The translations under genes and the position numbers were made by a program. A stretch of DNA of 28,057 bases from Herminiimonas sp. (GTDB lineage: Bacteria; Pseudomonadota; Gammaproteobacteria; Burkholderiales; Burkholderiaceae), in the NCBI GenBank assembly GCA_014377155.1, contig JACMQD010000432.1:1-28057 (forward strand), in the 5' to 3' direction. The notes beneath the pieces are model-generated. The model saw nothing but the letters and a program-made list of their open reading frames with translations. It ran no database searches and had not been told where the DNA came from. Within the stretch, counting starts at the first letter, position 1, and every line of letters starts with the position of its first letter. Shown piece by piece: positions 8,798-16,765 of the stretch.

Positions 8798-10171
8798 ATG
8801 ACGACTGACAAAAAAACCCTGCGCCGGGTGGCGACGGCGAGCATTATCGGCGCGACTATCGAGTGGTACGATTTTTTCCTGTACGGTGTGGTGGCGGGAA
8901 TCGTGTTCAACAAGCTGTATTTTCCGACCGGTGATGCGGCCACGTCGACCATGCTGGCCTATGCCACTTTTGCCGTCGGCTTCATGGCACGCCCACTCGG
9001 CGGCATCGTGTTCGGCCATTTCGGCGACCGGGTCGGGCGCAAGAGCATGCTGGTGATTACGCTGATGATCATGGGCGTGTCGACGGTTGCCATCGGCCTT
9101 ATCCCGACGTTCGATCAAATCGGCTACTGGGCGCCGGCGCTGTTACTGTTTTTTCGCGTAATACAAGGCATCGGGCTTGGCGGAGAGTGGGGTGGTGCAG
9201 TGCTGATGGCCTACGAATACGCACCTGCAAAGCAACGCGGCTTCTACACCAGCCTGCCGCAGATCGGCTTGTCGCTCGGGGTACTGCTATCGGCCGGTTT
9301 TGTTGCAGGCATGTCGACACTACTGACCGAAGAACAGTTCATGGCATGGGGCTGGCGCCTTGGTTTCATCCTGTCGTTCGTGCTGGTGCTGTTTGGTCTG
9401 TGGATTCGCCTGGCAGTCATGGAAACGCCTGAGTTTGCCCACCTGAAGAAGACCCATGGCGAAGCAAAGCTACCTTTGGCCGACATGTTCAAACGCTTCC
9501 CAGGAAACATCCTGTTAGGGCTTGGCGCTCGTCATATCGACGGTGTGTTCTTCAATATCTTCAGCGTGTTTTCGATCAGTTATCTTACCAAAACGATCGG
9601 CATGAGCCGCACCGATGCGCTGGTGGGTGTAATGGTGGGCGCGGCAGTGCTGACGGTATTCATTCCGATTTTTGGCCGACTTTCCGACAAGCTTGGGCGA
9701 CCGCTTTTGTACACCTGGGCGACGATTCTGACCGGGCTGAGCTGCTTTCCTGCATTCTGGGTCATGTCCAATGCCGGCGGTAACAATACCCTGATCTGGG
9801 CCGCCATCGCAATCCCGTTCGGCATCATTTATGCAGCCGTCTACGGCACGGTTGCGGTCTTCCTGTGCGAGCTATTCGACGCCAAGGTGCGCTACACCGG
9901 CATTTCGTTTGTCTACCAGGTCTCCAGCGTCACGGCCGGCGGATTGACACCGATCATCGCTACCATTCTGCTGACCTACAACAACGGACAGCCTTGGCTG
10001 ATCTGCACCTACGTGCTGGCCTCAAGCATCGTTTCATCAATCTGCGCCTATGCAATCCTGCGTCGCGCTGCCGCAGCTCGGGCTGCCAATGTCGAGCATT
10101 TCAGCGAAATTGGGGCCAACCCATTGCCCGCTAGTGCCACTACGCCCCTGGTGCCCCAGCGCGCAGGATAA
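8798..10171 (+). CDS. MFS transporter, metabolite:H+ symporter (MHS) family
   Basis: A 457-residue inner-membrane secondary transporter with about 12 hydrophobic segments. It has hallmarks of the MHS branch (relatives include shikimate, 2-oxoglutarate and proline/betaine carriers): IEWYDFFLYG (21-30), the loop 2-3 motif GHFGDRVGRKS (73-83) and GLGGEWGGAVLM (126-137). The start ATG at 8798 follows a TTGGAGAC ribosome-binding site. It lies 122 bp after the GMC gene and 26 bp before the decarboxylase alpha gene, consistent with one operon. It probably imports the carboxylic-acid substrate or an intermediate of the pathway; the exact substrate cannot be read from the sequence. Confidence 0.9.
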   Translation: MTTDKKTLRRVATASIIGATIEWYDFFLYGVVAGIVFNKLYFPTGDAATSTMLAYATFAVGFMARPLGGIVFGHFGDRVGRKSMLVITLMIMGVSTVAIGLIPTFDQIGYWAPALLLFFRVIQGIGLGGEWGGAVLMAYEYAPAKQRGFYTSLPQIGLSLGVLLSAGFVAGMSTLLTEEQFMAWGWRLGFILSFVLVLFGLWIRLAVMETPEFAHLKKTHGEAKLPLADMFKRFPGNILLGLGARHIDGVFFNIFSVFSISYLTKTIGMSRTDALVGVMVGAAVLTVFIPIFGRLSDKLGRPLLYTWATILTGLSCFPAFWVMSNAGGNNTLIWAAIAIPFGIIYAAVYGTVAVFLCELFDAKVRYTGISFVYQVSSVTAGGLTPIIATILLTYNNGQPWLICTYVLASSIVSSICAYAILRRAAAARAANVEHFSEIGANPLPASATTPLVPQRAG

Positions 10172-10197
10172 CCAGGTTGACTTTAAAAGGACAGAAT

Positions 10198-10728
10198 ATG
10201 ATCGATCACGTAAAACATTCGGTTCCGGCTGCAGCCTTCATCAGCGCCTTTCGACGTTGCGGCATTGACTTCGTCACGACGGTACCGGATATGCTGCAGA
10301 TAGCCCTGCATCAGGCACTGGAAGACCCGGCCCATGGCATCCGCACCATCAATTGCACCACTGAAGACCAGGCGATCGAAACGGCGGCCGGCCTGTATGC
10401 CGGCGGCCGCAATGCTGCGGTACTGGTCCAGAACCAGGGCTTCTATGCCGGCATCAACAGCGTGCGGGCGCTGGGTCTTGATTCCGGGGTACCGCTATTT
10501 TTTGTCATCGGGCAGTTCGGGCGTGAATTCTCCAATCTCGGCGCCGACCCGCTGCAATCGAAGCGACGCATGGTGCGCATGCTCGAGCCTTTGCTCGATA
10601 CGCTGGAAATTCCCTACTGGCGCCTGGAAGGGCCGGCCGACAGCGACAATATTGAACGCGCCTGGCATGCCTCGCGCGAACGCAAGGGTCCGGCGGCGCT
10701 GCTGGTGGGTCATTTCATCGGCTTTTGA
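10198..10728 (+). CDS. ThDP-dependent decarboxylase, alpha (Pyr-domain) subunit, ComD/phosphonopyruvate-decarboxylase-like
   Basis: A 176-residue stand-alone N-terminal (Pyr) domain of a thiamine-diphosphate enzyme, about the usual size for split sulfopyruvate/phosphonopyruvate decarboxylases. The catalytic glutamate that activates ThDP is likely Glu56 in CTTEDQAIETAAGLYAGG. Other family features are the opening FISAFRRCGIDFVTTVPD and VLVQNQGFYAGINSVRAL. The ATG at 10198 is preceded by AAAGGA; an in-frame TTG at 10177 is less likely. The ThDP diphosphate-binding half is in the next gene, 54 bp downstream, so the two must combine. By family it should decarboxylate a 2-oxo acid bearing a small polar or anionic group at C3. 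No phosphonate or sulfonate gene is seen nearby, so I do not assign that substrate. Confidence 0.85.
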   Translation: MIDHVKHSVPAAAFISAFRRCGIDFVTTVPDMLQIALHQALEDPAHGIRTINCTTEDQAIETAAGLYAGGRNAAVLVQNQGFYAGINSVRALGLDSGVPLFFVIGQFGREFSNLGADPLQSKRRMVRMLEPLLDTLEIPYWRLEGPADSDNIERAWHASRERKGPAALLVGHFIGF

Positions 10729-10782
10729 GCGCATTGCAGTCGCGCGATCAGCCTGGATATGTACGAATTGGAGCAATGAAAA

Positions 10783-11394
10783 ATGATGATGACACTGGAG
10801 GCCTGCAAAATACTTGCAGACATGCGTGATGACGCAATCGTGGTGTGCACGATGGGCGCCATGAATGCCTTCGACAAACTGCCCGCCAATCCCCTGACGA
10901 TGGCATGCGTGCCCCTGATGGGCGGCGCCGCGTCGATCGGATTGGGGCTGGCGCTGGCACGTCCCGAAAGAAAAGTGTTTGTGGTCGATGGGGACGCCAG
11001 CCTGCTCATGGAGTTGGGCGGCCTGGTTGCCGTGGCACAGGCAGCCCCTGAAAATTTCTTCCACTTCCTGATCAATAACGGTATCCAGTTTGCCGGCCTG
11101 GGCAATCTTGTCACACCTGGCCATGCCAGTGTCGATTTTCCGGCACTGGCGCGCGCTGCCGGTTATCGGGCCTGCTACCGGTTTGCTACCGCAGAAGCGC
11201 TGCAGGCCGCCATGGATACCGTGCTGAGCGGTGCTGCGCCTGCGTTCATCGAGCTGGTGGTGGGTTATGACCAGCCCGCGTTGGGCGCGGCCAATCCTGC
11301 GGTCGAAATGACCGACGCCCGCTTTACCCGCATGGGCGATGAAATCAGGCAAATCAGGCAGCACCTGTGTGCAGGCGGTCCTGAGCGCGGTTGA
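10783..11394 (+). CDS. ThDP-dependent decarboxylase, beta (PP-domain) subunit, ComE-like
   Basis: A 203-residue stand-alone C-terminal ThDP-binding domain. The cofactor motif is clear: DGDAS (69-73) begins the GDG-type motif and LINNG (96-100) ends it, with a spacing normal for the family; the last G of GDG is Ala72. VVCTMGAMNAF and PLMGGAASIGLGLALARP are typical of the family. A TTGGAG ribosome-binding site precedes the start; three Met codons in a row (10783, 10786, 10789) leave the exact start open. It completes the active site with the alpha subunit encoded upstream. A strong hairpin 7 bp after the stop probably marks the end of the transcript. Confidence 0.87.
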   Translation: MMMTLEACKILADMRDDAIVVCTMGAMNAFDKLPANPLTMACVPLMGGAASIGLGLALARPERKVFVVDGDASLLMELGGLVAVAQAAPENFFHFLINNGIQFAGLGNLVTPGHASVDFPALARAAGYRACYRFATAEALQAAMDTVLSGAAPAFIELVVGYDQPALGAANPAVEMTDARFTRMGDEIRQIRQHLCAGGPERG

Positions 11395-11400
11395 TCCGAG

Positions 11401-11428
11401 CTGGCCGCTGCGTGACCGCAGCGGCCAG
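11401..11428 (+). terminator. Strong hairpin after the decarboxylase beta gene
   Basis: CTGGCCGCTGCG and CGCAGCGGCCAG form a perfect 12-bp stem with a TGAC loop, 7 bp after the stop codon. There is no T-tract behind it, so it is an uncertain intrinsic terminator; it may protect the mRNA 3' end or act in Rho-dependent termination. Confidence 0.55.
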
Positions 11429-11540
11429 ATTCGCAGCGCGACTGGCCGGGCGACTCTATGCCGGCAGATGCATTCTCCCAGGGCGTCGTCAGAGCTGCAT
11501 GGAAAATATTACGCTGACCGCGGAGCACATTTATGGTAAG

Positions 11541-11564
11541 TTGTATTAGGTCGTATTAATACAA
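11541..11564. promoter_or_regulatory. Operator dyad TTGTATTA-N8-TAATACAA upstream of the AcnX unit
   Basis: Both 8-bp arms and the 8-bp spacing are identical to the site at 6872-6895; only the centre differs (GGTCGTAT). Here the centre also creates a second GTATTA, so the motif appears as two direct copies and one inverted copy. It lies 327 bp upstream of the AcnX large-subunit start, which implies a long leader. The shared site ties the AcnX unit to the GMC unit. Confidence 0.75.
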
Positions 11565-11890
11565 TAAAAATATTTACACATGTAAGAAATTGCAAGCCAT
11601 TGCAATAACGAGACAGTTCGCATGCCCCATGCATGGCGAATTGGGAGACCCCTTGGATACCAGCACCGTAATGAAGAATCTTCGTTGGAAACCGAAAGTT
11701 GCAGATTGCGTGTTACTCGTGATTTGCGTGAGCGGCGAAGCGGCCCGGCTGAAAAACCGTCGGCTTCTTCAGCTGCCGCAATCACACCGTTCTGAGGGTT
11801 TTTCAGGATGAATTTCTGCAACCTGTAACAGCGAGCATGGTTCCCACACAACCGCGCCGCCGGATCAAAAAAGTCAAAATAGGATACAAC
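11565..11890 (+). other. Long untranslated leader of the AcnX unit, with hairpin
   Basis: No gene is recognised between the operator and the AcnX start. A substantial imperfect hairpin lies at 11740-11779: GCGGC pairs with GCCGC and GCTGAA with TTCAGC, with a small internal loop. It is not followed by a T-tract. The length could allow an RNA-level control element, but no known riboswitch class is recognised. Confidence 0.35.
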
Positions 11891-13126
11891 ATGCAGCTCA
11901 ATGAAGAAGAGCGGGCGATGCTCGCTGGCGAAGCGGGCGAAGTCGTGCAGATCGCCCTGCAGCATCAGATCATGGTCGGCGATTTTTTCGGCGCCCGCGA
12001 TTTCGTGCCGATCACCCAGGCCCACATCATGGCCGATACCGAAAGCCTGGGACAGGCCGGCGTGATGTGGCTCGAGCGCCTTTGCGACGTCGGCGACGGA
12101 CGACATCGGGTGCGGGTGCCGACGATTACCGATCCGCGCGGGACCGATTTTTCCCACGCCGACGATCTCGGTCAGCAGTCGTGGATGCTGGAACTGGAAC
12201 GGCGCGCCATCGACGCCCTGGTCAAGCTCGGTGTGAGCATGACGGACACCTGCATCAACTATCAGACCGTGCTGGCGGCAACGCGCGGCGAACACGTCGC
12301 CTTTGGCGACACCGGGGTCGTGATCTATTCCAACTCAATCAATGGCGCGCGTTCCAACTTCGAAGGTGGTCCATCGGCACTGTCGGCGGGCCTTACCGGA
12401 CGTACGCCACGCTACGGCTTTCATCTCGATGCACATCGCCAGGCGACGCGGCGGTTCCAGGTCGACCTGACACCAACAACGCTCAACGAATGGGGTGCAC
12501 TGGGGGGCGTCATCGGCCGCCTCGCCGGTAACTACTGGGAAGTTCCGGTCATCGAGGGACTGACGGTCGCACCGACATCGGACGAACTGAAACATTTTGG
12601 CGCCGCAATGGCCAGTTTCGGCTCGATCGCGCTGTTCCATCTCGTCGGCATCACGCTAGAGGCCTCCAGGCTGGAAGACGTCGGTGGCCAGAAGCTGCCG
12701 GTGCACCACCGCATCAACCGCAGCGACATCGATGCGCTGACCCAAAGTTATGCCGTGGAGAAGACGGTTGATGTGGTCGTGTTTTCGGCGCCGCAGCTGA
12801 GCATGTACGAACTGCGTTCGCTGGCCGAGCTGTGCGACGGTCGACGCTTCAAGATACCGCTGCTGGCCATTACCAGCCCGCAGGTCAAGCCGGACGCGGA
12901 TCGTTTCGGTTTTACGGAGCGCATCGAGGCAGCCGGCGGCACCGTCATTGCGGGCATGTGTTTTTACCAGTCGTATGCCCGCGAAATCGCGGAAGCCAAG
13001 GGCTGGAAGCGGCTTGCCAGCAATAGCGCCAAGCTGGTCAACATCCTTGGTGGATACGGTTATGTGCCGATGCTGGCGTCCATGGAAGAATGTGTCAATG
13101 CAGCTGTAACGGGAGAGCTGAAATGA
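11891..13126 (+). CDS. Aconitase-X-type large subunit (AcnX catalytic domain, DUF521)
   Basis: A 411-residue protein of the AcnX family, relatives of aconitase that act as dehydratases; the known bacterial member dehydrates cis-3-hydroxy-L-proline. Family hallmarks are VPTITDPRGTDF (76-87), YSNSINGARSNFEGGPSAL (146-164), LTGRTPRYGFHLD (168-180) and ASNSAKL (376-382). Cys121 (TDTCINYQ) and Cys357 (GMCFYQ) are likely iron-sulfur ligands. At the site where many members have a G(C/S)PH segment, this protein has SAPQ (299-302), so a third cysteine and the histidine are missing there; the segment after ASNSAK also lacks the usual aromatic-Pro-Gly end. I chose the ATG at 11891, preceded by AGGA. The stop overlaps the small-subunit start (ATGA). 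Activity on hydroxyproline is not assumed, as no proline-pathway genes are nearby. Confidence 0.88.
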   Translation: MQLNEEERAMLAGEAGEVVQIALQHQIMVGDFFGARDFVPITQAHIMADTESLGQAGVMWLERLCDVGDGRHRVRVPTITDPRGTDFSHADDLGQQSWMLELERRAIDALVKLGVSMTDTCINYQTVLAATRGEHVAFGDTGVVIYSNSINGARSNFEGGPSALSAGLTGRTPRYGFHLDAHRQATRRFQVDLTPTTLNEWGALGGVIGRLAGNYWEVPVIEGLTVAPTSDELKHFGAAMASFGSIALFHLVGITLEASRLEDVGGQKLPVHHRINRSDIDALTQSYAVEKTVDVVVFSAPQLSMYELRSLAELCDGRRFKIPLLAITSPQVKPDADRFGFTERIEAAGGTVIAGMCFYQSYAREIAEAKGWKRLASNSAKLVNILGGYGYVPMLASMEECVNAAVTGELK

Positions 13127-13617
13127 GTGAACTGGTCCTGACTGCGCGTTATGCGATGGGCAACAAGGTACGCGCCGAAGCGCTGGTGGCAAAAGACGGC
13201 TTTTCGGCACGATACGACTTGAACCGCTTGCGCGGCGTCTTCTCGCGGCCGGCGCACAAGCTGGTCGGCCAGTCGTACATCGGCAAGATTCTAGTGCTTG
13301 ATACCGCCAAGGGCGGAGTGGCGAGCGCCTGGATGTTGAACGAGATGCAGTCGCGCGACATGGCGCCGCTTGCCATCGTGTTCAACAGCGTCAATCCGAT
13401 CCTGGTACAGGGCGCAGCACTTGGTGGCATCACGATGATGGCTGGCTTCGACGAGGATGTGACGTCCCTGATTCCGCACGGCGCACTGGTGGAGATCGAT
13501 CCGTCAACCAAATCCTTGCGGGTACTGAGCGGCTCCGCCGGCACCGTGGGTACCGAAAAGGATCAACTGGCACCGGACGGTTCGCTACAGAAGGTACGCG
13601 TCGTCAGTCGGAGCTAA
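13123..13617 (+). CDS. Aconitase-X-type small subunit (swivel domain, DUF126)
   Basis: A 164-residue DUF126 protein, the swivel-domain partner of the AcnX large subunit. It is translationally coupled to it by an ATGA overlap at 13123-13126, which fixes the start. The family core is visible in GQSYIGKILVLDTAKGG (49-65), LAIVFNSVNPILVQGAALGGI and the final HGALVEIDPSTKSLRVL. Characterised members have a serine-rich loop (pattern KGSSTGS or GSCTGS) that provides a catalytic serine, as in aconitase. Here that loop reads KGGVASAW (63-70), so the expected serines are Gly, Val and Ala, and only Ser68 remains at a neighbouring position. This suggests a divergent subfamily. It is the last gene before the GntR regulator. 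Confidence 0.88.
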   Translation: MSELVLTARYAMGNKVRAEALVAKDGFSARYDLNRLRGVFSRPAHKLVGQSYIGKILVLDTAKGGVASAWMLNEMQSRDMAPLAIVFNSVNPILVQGAALGGITMMAGFDEDVTSLIPHGALVEIDPSTKSLRVLSGSAGTVGTEKDQLAPDGSLQKVRVVSRS

Positions 13618-13755
13618 GCACCCGCCAAAATGCATTGCGAGCGGCTGTGGCGCTAACGTGCACGCTGCCGGGTCCACATCGGTGGTCCGGTAGCGAAACG
13701 CCGGCTGTCGCGTTTCGGTATCGCAGGTGAACCCTGTCGACATTCATGTAATATG

Positions 13756-13768
13756 AGTTAGGATAACT
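13756..13768. promoter_or_regulatory. Palindrome upstream of the GntR gene, candidate autoregulatory site
   Basis: AGTTA-GGA-TAACT is a perfect 5-bp inverted repeat 20 bp upstream of the GntR start codon. The position would let a bound repressor block its own transcription. No second copy was noticed in the window. Confidence 0.4.
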
Positions 13769-13788
13769 AAGGTCTCGATCAGATTGCC

Positions 13789-14607
13789 ATGCAAAGCGAC
13801 TCACCTCCCGACACTCCCCCGATCCGCCGACAGTCACCGGTGCCGATCTACCTTCAGATTGCTGGTCAGCTGCACGAAAAAATCAGCGCCGGACTCTTGC
13901 AACCGGGCGACAAGCTGCCGTCCGAAATCGAATTGATCAGCCAGTATCAGGCCAGCCGGATCACGGTTCGGCTGGCCATCAAGCATCTGGTGACGCAAGG
14001 CGTGGTGTCCTCCCGCCAAGGCAAGGGCACCTATGTGCTCGCGCCCACGATCACGCTGGAGCTTGGAAAATTCAAGGGTTTCTATGAACAGATCAGGATG
14101 CAGGGCATCAATCCTGAAACCGAACTTACCAGATTCGTCATCGATCCCTCCAGACTGCCGGCTGCAGCGCTCGAACTGATCGGCACTGGCAAGCATATCG
14201 TCGAATTCGTGCGACGCTACAGTACCGGCATGCAGGCATTTGCAGAAATTCATGGCTGGTTTGCCACTAATACGATTCCGGAGCGCAGTGTACTGGAATG
14301 CTACCCTGTGCTTGGCGTCATCATCCGTGAGTTCGGTACCGCGATTGCCTCTGCTGATCTGGGTATTCGCGCCGTCAGTGCGACAGCAAAACTGGCCCGC
14401 AGTCTTGAAATCCAGCGCACTGATCCGGTTCTGCTTTTGCGGCGTGCCTCTTTTTTGAGTAATAAGAAAATGTGCGAATACTCAGAAATTCACATCCGGG
14501 CCGAGCGCTACGAATTTCGGTTCCATAGCGAAGGTCCGCTGTCAGTCACGTCGGCAATCCATCCGCATGATCCAAAAGCCGGAAACAAGCCGGGCAACGC
14601 GGCCTAG
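13789..14607 (+). CDS. GntR-family regulator, HutC/UTRA subfamily
   Basis: A 272-residue regulator. The GntR winged helix (about 17-84) is textbook: VPIYLQIAGQLHEKISAGLLQPGDKLPSEIELISQYQ is followed by RITVRLAIKHLVTQGVVSSRQGKGTYV. The C-terminal half (about 95-255) is a UTRA effector domain, with IVEFVRRYSTG and an ending CEYSEIHIRAERYEFRF that is typical of HutC-type proteins. Met at 13789 gives a short extra N-terminus before the domain. It follows the AcnX pair after 171 bp in the same direction and is a second candidate, beside the IclR protein, for binding the TTGTATTA dyads. UTRA proteins usually act as repressors released by a pathway intermediate. Confidence 0.92.
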   Translation: MQSDSPPDTPPIRRQSPVPIYLQIAGQLHEKISAGLLQPGDKLPSEIELISQYQASRITVRLAIKHLVTQGVVSSRQGKGTYVLAPTITLELGKFKGFYEQIRMQGINPETELTRFVIDPSRLPAAALELIGTGKHIVEFVRRYSTGMQAFAEIHGWFATNTIPERSVLECYPVLGVIIREFGTAIASADLGIRAVSATAKLARSLEIQRTDPVLLLRRASFLSNKKMCEYSEIHIRAERYEFRFHSEGPLSVTSAIHPHDPKAGNKPGNAA

Positions 14608-15061
14608 ACAATTGGTGTGCATGGCAGCGGCCGGGGAAGTCGCAATCTTGTTAGCCCCAATTTTTGATATTTTGGGAATATTTCAACGGGCAGAAGTACA
14701 AGCTGCGCCGTTCGCAAATGACGTTCAGCACGTCGAAAATGGACTTGGTCGAAACAGGGCCCGGCAGCTTCGCAAAGCGTTCAAAAGGAGACCAGCATCA
14801 TGGGCGGAGGCAGACAACTATCTGGGATGAAACGGCTGCCGTGCCGACTGCGCACCCCGCAGCGGTTGCAGCTGACCGATTTCGTCTTACTGCATGCCAC
14901 CCGCATCAAGTGCACCGTCATTAAAATCGTCAAGGTCAAGGCGGTGCCACAGGCAGCGTTGGTCGGCATCAGCCTGGCCTGGTCGTGTCGCGACGACAAA
15001 GCCGCGTTCGGGACGCGATTGGTCTCATCAGAAAATATCTGTGCTGCGCTTGAGGTCGGAC
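14608..15061. other. Intergenic, no gene recognised
   Basis: The 454 bp between the GntR and SulP genes hold overlapping open frames on both strands (14800-15084 plus, 14781-15080 minus) without recognisable motifs. A weak CCCAA/TTGGG hairpin at 14656-14676 follows the GntR stop but has no T-tract after it. Confidence 0.4.
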
Positions 15062-16765
15062 ATGCCGAACATGTGGGCAATTAAGCGGCTCTTTCCTTTC
15101 CTGTACTGGCGTCGGCCGACACTGGCGACATTGCGGCGCGACGCCTGGGCGGGTCTAAGCGTCGGTCTGGTACTGATTCCGCAAGCCTTGGCGTATGCAA
15201 CCCTGGCCGGAATGCCGCCCGAAACCGGTCTTTATGCTGCGCTGGTGCCCGCCGTGATCGGGATTCTCTGGGGATCGTCGGCCCTGCTTGCCGTCGGTCC
15301 GGTTGCGCTGACCAGCTTGCTGACATTCGGGTCGCTGGCACCGCTGGCTGCACCTGGCAGCGCGCACTGGGTGGTTCTGGCGATGTGGCTTGCCCTGTAC
15401 GCTGGCATGATCCAGTTCGCGATTGGCGCACTGCGGCTGGGCGAGATCGCTAGCCTGGTATCCCAGCCGGTGGTGCTCGGCTTCATCAATGCGGCGGCGA
15501 TCATCATCGTCGTGTCGCAACTGCCAGCATTGATGGGGATTACCCTCACGTTCAGCCTGGCGCATCCTCTGGTGGCCGTCGAGCTGACGCCGGCAACAGT
15601 GATGACGAGCGTACTGGGCGCCGCGTCGCTGCTGCTTCTGTTCATGCTGAAACGTCTCACTCCCAGATTACCAGGCATGCTGATCGTCAGCGCGCTCGCG
15701 ATTTTGGTCAGCTGGCTTACGGGCTATGCGTTGCATGGCGGCGCGATTGTCGGCCCCGTTTCAGCTGGCTTGCCGCCGCTTGCCGTGCCGCCCGCGATTT
15801 CCTTTGCTGAACATCAGTCGCTTTGGCCGGCAGCGTTGGTACTGGCGCTGATCAGTTTTACGGAAGCCATGTCCAGTTGCCGTGTTCTGGCGCGCAAGAC
15901 TGGTGAGCGCTGGGATGTGAACCAGGAACTGGTCGGTCAGGGACTAGCCAAGATCGCCAGTGGGTTCAGTGGCGCTTTTCCGGTCAGCGGTTCGTTCTCG
16001 CGCTCGGCGCTCAATCTGTATGCTGGTGCGGTGAGCGCTTGGTCAACGTTGTTCAGTGCATTGTGCGTACTGTTGAGTCTGTTCTATCTGACCGGACTCA
16101 TCGCTTATCTGCCGCGTACGGTACTAGCTTCGATGATCATCTTGCCGGTGCTGTCGCTGATTGATTTCGGCGCCTTGCGGCGTCTGGTTCTGCTGTCAAA
16201 GGATGATGGTGCTATTGCCATTACCACTTTCGTGGTAACGCTGATGATGGCACCTCGGCTTCAATGGGGCGTATTCGTGGGCGTTGGCCTGAGTCTGCTG
16301 TCTTTCCTTTACCGACGCACGCATCCTCGCATTGTCGAGGTAGGAATCCACCAGGATGAAACGTTCCGTGACCGCAGCCGTTTCACCTTGCCTTTGATCA
16401 GTAATGAGTTGCTAGCGGTGCGTCTCGATTCGGCACTCAATTTTCTGACGGTTTCGTGCTTCGAGCGTTTTGTCATTGACCGTTGCAGTCAAAACCCCGG
16501 GATCAAAAAAGTTTTGTTTTGTGCGGGTTCGGTCAATGACATCGATGCTAGTGGAATCGACATGCTGATTGCGCTTCAACACGCATTGGAACGTGACGGC
16601 ATCGAGCTGTACATGTGTGCCGTTAAGAAGCAGGTCTGGGAAGTAATGGCCCGCTCGCCGTTTGTCGATGCGCTCGGTATCGAGCGTGTATTTGCCACCG
16701 ACAAACAGGCGATGCATGTCTTGCGAGGTGTTCCGGCGCGTGTCATATTTACCAGCGGTGAATGA
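15062..16765 (+). CDS. SulP-family anion transporter with STAS domain
   Basis: A 567-residue inner-membrane permease of the SulP (SLC26-like) family, which move sulfate, bicarbonate or dicarboxylates. The membrane part (about 30-425) carries the family signature PQALAYATLAGMPPETGLYA (40-59), followed by AVGPVALTSLL and GSFSRSALNLYAG. The C-terminal STAS domain (about 445-560) includes the conserved DIDASG (493-498), the segment where related STAS proteins have their conserved serine. Starts at 15062 (MPNMW) and 15071 are both possible; the longer open frame back to 14894 is Arg/Ser-rich and unlike the family. The gene stands alone, convergent with the IclR gene at 17220. Its anion is not predictable here, and a link to the neighbouring pathway is not shown. 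Confidence 0.93.
   Translation: MPNMWAIKRLFPFLYWRRPTLATLRRDAWAGLSVGLVLIPQALAYATLAGMPPETGLYAALVPAVIGILWGSSALLAVGPVALTSLLTFGSLAPLAAPGSAHWVVLAMWLALYAGMIQFAIGALRLGEIASLVSQPVVLGFINAAAIIIVVSQLPALMGITLTFSLAHPLVAVELTPATVMTSVLGAASLLLLFMLKRLTPRLPGMLIVSALAILVSWLTGYALHGGAIVGPVSAGLPPLAVPPAISFAEHQSLWPAALVLALISFTEAMSSCRVLARKTGERWDVNQELVGQGLAKIASGFSGAFPVSGSFSRSALNLYAGAVSAWSTLFSALCVLLSLFYLTGLIAYLPRTVLASMIILPVLSLIDFGALRRLVLLSKDDGAIAITTFVVTLMMAPRLQWGVFVGVGLSLLSFLYRRTHPRIVEVGIHQDETFRDRSRFTLPLISNELLAVRLDSALNFLTVSCFERFVIDRCSQNPGIKKVLFCAGSVNDIDASGIDMLIALQHALERDGIELYMCAVKKQVWEVMARSPFVDALGIERVFATDKQAMHVLRGVPARVIFTSGE

Noticed and set aside
10198..11394. Assignment as phosphonopyruvate or sulfopyruvate decarboxylase
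   Set aside because: The split architecture and motifs match, but no phosphonate or sulfonate gene is present, so the substrate is left open.
11546..12295. Minus-strand open frame of 249 residues before and across the AcnX start
   Set aside because: Most of it is antisense to the AcnX large subunit, and it has no recognisable family features.
14894..15061. N-terminal extension of the SulP protein
   Set aside because: The extension is Arg/Ser-rich and unlike SulP proteins, which normally begin close to the first membrane helix.
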